Below, piece by piece: positions 62,161 to 64,000 of a stretch of 64,000 nucleotides of DNA. The stretch is taken from assembly GCA_020633825.1 (NCBI GenBank), contig JACKCV010000001.1, positions 683,001 to 747,000 on the forward strand, read 5' to 3'. Made by a program: the position numbers and the translations under genes. This DNA is from Fibrobacteria bacterium (GTDB taxonomy: Bacteria; Fibrobacterota; Fibrobacteria; UBA5070). Each line of letters starts with the position of its first letter. The stretch's first letter is position 1. Below the pieces are notes generated by a model. It searched no databases and was not told where the DNA came from. It saw only the letters and a program-made list of their open reading frames with translations.

Positions 62161-63204
62161 GGACAACCGCTTGCCCAGCTCCTCGAACAACCCGTGCAGG
62201 CCGCGTGGGCGCTTCCCGGCCCACCAGGTCCGAGCGGCCCCGACCGAGGCCGGAAAGAGGCGGGGGACCACCGGCAGGGCCAGGGCGAAACCCCTGGCGA
62301 GGATGGAATCCCCGGAGAGCACCCGGTTCCAGGGCATCCGGTCGGTCAGGATCCGTCCAAAGGCCGTGAAGGCCCAAAGCCGGGCGGTGTGGAACAGGAA
62401 GGCATCGAGCCCCTGGCGCGTGATCCCGCCCCATCCCAGGTATTCCCCCGGTTGGCGGAGATGGAACCAGGCCAGGTAGGGAAGGAAGGGCCAGGTCGCG
62501 AGGATCGCCCGGAACGCCAGACGCCGTCCCCAGAGGAGGGCGGCCGCCAGGGCGACGGCCAAGGCGGCCGGAGTGGGGAGCGCGAGACTCGCGGCCATGC
62601 CGACTCCCGCCAGGACGGCCTGGAGTCGGGATCCGTGCCGAGGTTCGACGGTCGCATCCGCGCCGGACAGCGAGGCCAGGTCCTCCCATCCCCGTCCTTC
62701 GCCCAGCCCCAGCGAAAGACGCGCGACCAGCAAACCCGAAGCGATCGACCACAACAGGAGCGGCCCGATCTGGGAGAAGTAGCCGGTGCTCCCCACCAGG
62801 ACCACCGCGACCAGGAGGAGCTGCCCGGCGTTGAACGTCGAGGCCAGAAGCAGGCTCGCCCCGCTCCGGCCGAGCCATCCGCGACCGACCAGGGCGCGGG
62901 CGACGCCCCCGACCGCCAGCAAGGTGGCCGATCCGGCCACGGTGGAGATCAGGAAGGTGCTGGCCGGTTGTCCCCCGAAGGCCATCGAGAGGAAATTCCG
63001 CGCCACGAACAAGGCCAGGGTGGGGGCCACGCCGAAATCGAGGAGGAAGGGGAGCAATACGATCCAGGAGAGGCCCGGACGCAGCCAGGGAAGCAGCGGA
63101 ATCCTGGGGAGCAGCAGTTCGATCAGTTGCAGACCGGAGGCGGCCAGGAGAGCCCCCGCGAACAGGCGGGCCTCCAGGGCCGGGAGGCGTTCACTGGACG
63201 GCAT
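62146..63204 (-). CDS. Gx-transporter-family membrane protein, EetB-like (352 aa)
   Basis: Polytopic membrane protein. The N-terminal ~165 residues have the pattern of the Gx transporter / heptaprenyl-diphosphate-synthase component I family (LLPFLLDFGVAPTLALFVAR, FLISTVAGSATLLAVGG, LLLASTFNAGQLLLVAVVLVG). The C-terminal half adds further hydrophobic segments and is less conserved. In Listeria-type extracellular electron-transfer loci, EetB belongs to this family and pairs with a NusG_II protein (EetA). The ATG overlaps the NusG_II gene by 14 bases. Confidence 0.7.
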   Translation of the reverse strand: MPSSERLPALEARLFAGALLAASGLQLIELLLPRIPLLPWLRPGLSWIVLLPFLLDFGVAPTLALFVARNFLSMAFGGQPASTFLISTVAGSATLLAVGGVARALVGRGWLGRSGASLLLASTFNAGQLLLVAVVLVGSTGYFSQIGPLLLWSIASGLLVARLSLGLGEGRGWEDLASLSGADATVEPRHGSRLQAVLAGVGMAASLALPTPAALAVALAAALLWGRRLAFRAILATWPFLPYLAWFHLRQPGEYLGWGGITRQGLDAFLFHTARLWAFTAFGRILTDRMPWNRVLSGDSILARGFALALPVVPRLFPASVGAARTWWAGKRPRGLHGLFEELGKRLSPSPP

Positions 63205-63577
63205 CGAGCGCCTCCGGATCGTTCTCCGAACCTTCGATGGAAACCACGACCCGGGAAGGGACGCACACGAGTTTCGCTCCCGTGCGGCGGGCGCTTCCCT
63301 GGTGGACGCAGATCTTCCCGGGACAGGGGGCGCTGAGGATCCGGGTCTCGCCGGAGCCATGTCGGACCACCACGGGACCCAGGGAGCCGCGGACGGTGTC
63401 GATCCGCTCCGGTCCATCGAGGGGAAACCAGGAGGCCCTCCGGCCGTCGATCCAGACGGTCGCCCGGGCTCCTTCGGGGGCGGTGAACAGGCTCCAGGTC
63501 CCCTGCGCTCCTGCTCCCAGAAGTCCCAGGAGGAGGATCGCATCGAGGGGGCGGAACAAGTGCGGAGGAGGCCGCAT
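63191..63577 (-). CDS. NusG domain II protein, EetA-like (128 aa)
   Basis: A membrane anchor at the N-terminus (LDAILLLGLLGAGAQGTWSL) is followed by a NusG_II domain: ILSAPCPGKICVHQGSARRT and KLVCVPSRVVVSIEG, the family signature with conserved cysteines. It lacks any transcription-factor domain and is an envelope protein. It sits six bases after the apbE stop and overlaps the Gx-transporter gene. The start at ATG 63577 is the best available but has a weak ribosome-binding site. Confidence 0.75.
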   Translation of the reverse strand: MRPPPHLFRPLDAILLLGLLGAGAQGTWSLFTAPEGARATVWIDGRRASWFPLDGPERIDTVRGSLGPVVVRHGSGETRILSAPCPGKICVHQGSARRTGAKLVCVPSRVVVSIEGSENDPEALDAVQ

Positions 63578-63582
63578 GGGGA

Positions 63583-64000
63583 TCAGGGGCAGGCCGAAAG
63601 AGTGTCCCGCCAGAGTCGGGATCCCCAGGAGGAGGTGCCGATCCCGCACAGACCGGTGGGGGTTTCCATCACCCACAGGACGTCGATCCCCAGCGAGTCG
63701 GCCAGAGACGTTCCCCTGTCGGGCCCCAGGAGGAACATGGGTTTGGACCAGCGATCGCAGATCGCGCTGGAGTCGCAGAAGAGGGATGCCGAGGCCACTC
63801 CGTTGCGCGCAGGAGCCCCGGTCGAGGCGTCGAAGAGATGGTGGTACCGGATTCCGTCCAGGATGAAGAACCTTTCGTAATCCCCGGAAGTGGAGATGGC
63901 GAAGCCCTGGTCGGAGGTCACCAAGGCGATCTGGTCCACGGTGGCCCGGGGGTTCTTTACGCCGATGCGCCACGGGCCCGAGGCCTTGGTCCCGTGGGTG
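63583..64000 (-). CDS. apbE: FAD:protein FMN transferase (ApbE), 5' part beyond the window
   Basis: The visible C-terminal ~139 residues match ApbE: GPWRIGVKNPR, IALVTSDQGFAISTSGDYER, then ILDGIRYHHLFDASTGAPA (the H-x-F/I-D-x-x-T-G signature) and the terminal SASLFCDSSAICDRWSKPMF helix region. ApbE attaches FMN to threonine of redox proteins. The gene starts right of position 64000. It leads the leftward apbE/NusG_II/Gx operon, an arrangement like flavin-based electron-transfer loci. Confidence 0.88.
   Translation of the reverse strand, partial: THGTKASGPWRIGVKNPRATVDQIALVTSDQGFAISTSGDYERFFILDGIRYHHLFDASTGAPARNGVASASLFCDSSAICDRWSKPMFLLGPDRGTSLADSLGIDVLWVMETPTGLCGIGTSSWGSRLWRDTLSACP

Noticed and set aside
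63191..63577. Transcription factor NusG
   Set aside because: Only the domain II-like part is present, with a membrane anchor and adjacent ApbE and Gx-transporter genes; it is an envelope protein.

Overview
The window is 64 kb of mostly high-GC bacterial chromosome. It most likely comes from a member of Fibrobacterota or a close relative. This rests on two regulators of the TIGR02147 type (a family described from Fibrobacter), each followed by a lipoprotein gene, on secreted GH3 and GH9 glycosidases, and on T9SS-like C-terminal sorting modules. The assignment is an inference; no rRNA or tRNA gene is visible.

Layout. (1) 1-2046: a 643-bp tandem array of near-identical lipoprotein genes on the + strand (three complete copies and the tail of a fourth). 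(2) 2050-16416: a leftward operon resembling a type VI secretion (T6SS) effector/PAAR island. It holds DUF2169, PAAR, an M15-type peptidase, a LysM protein, an amidohydrolase, two lipoproteins and a 1129-aa protein of unknown function. No core apparatus genes are present. One operon gene is split by an ISL3-family insertion sequence with perfect 8-bp target duplications. (3) 16687-20045: a PPK2-type kinase and a secreted GH3 glycosidase. (4) 20264-26141: a four-gene operon behind a sigma54-like promoter (two paralogous acidic-leader proteins, an HExxH protein, a 518-aa protein), facing a sigma54 activator gene. I do not recognise this set as a described system. (5) 26437-31392: a WYL regulator, a secreted protein with a sorting-like C-terminus, and a TIGR02147 regulator coupled to a LamG-like lipoprotein.

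(6) 31588-41719: a complex I operon, nuoCDHIJKLMN, without nuoA, nuoB or nuoEFG. (7) 41960-43695: a 68-aa small gene, folK and panC. (8) 44152-57103: a compact nitrogen-fixation cluster in two transcription units, nifHDK plus a [2Fe-2S] ferredoxin gene and nifENB (NifB fused to a NifX-like domain). Nearly identical sigma54-type elements precede nifH and nifE. Strong hairpins lie between nifH and nifD and between nifK and the ferredoxin gene, and an intrinsic terminator follows the ferredoxin gene. A TIGR02147 regulator and a highly repetitive lipoprotein gene sit between the two units on the opposite strand. (9) 57205-59084: hisA and proB. (10) 59242-62133: a large GH9-like secreted protein. 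(11) 62146-64000: a leftward apbE/NusG_II/Gx-transporter operon resembling flavin-based extracellular electron-transfer loci, with apbE cut by the window edge.

Together the genes suggest an anaerobic or microaerophilic polysaccharide degrader that fixes nitrogen, has a proton-pumping complex I and carries contact-dependent antagonism genes.
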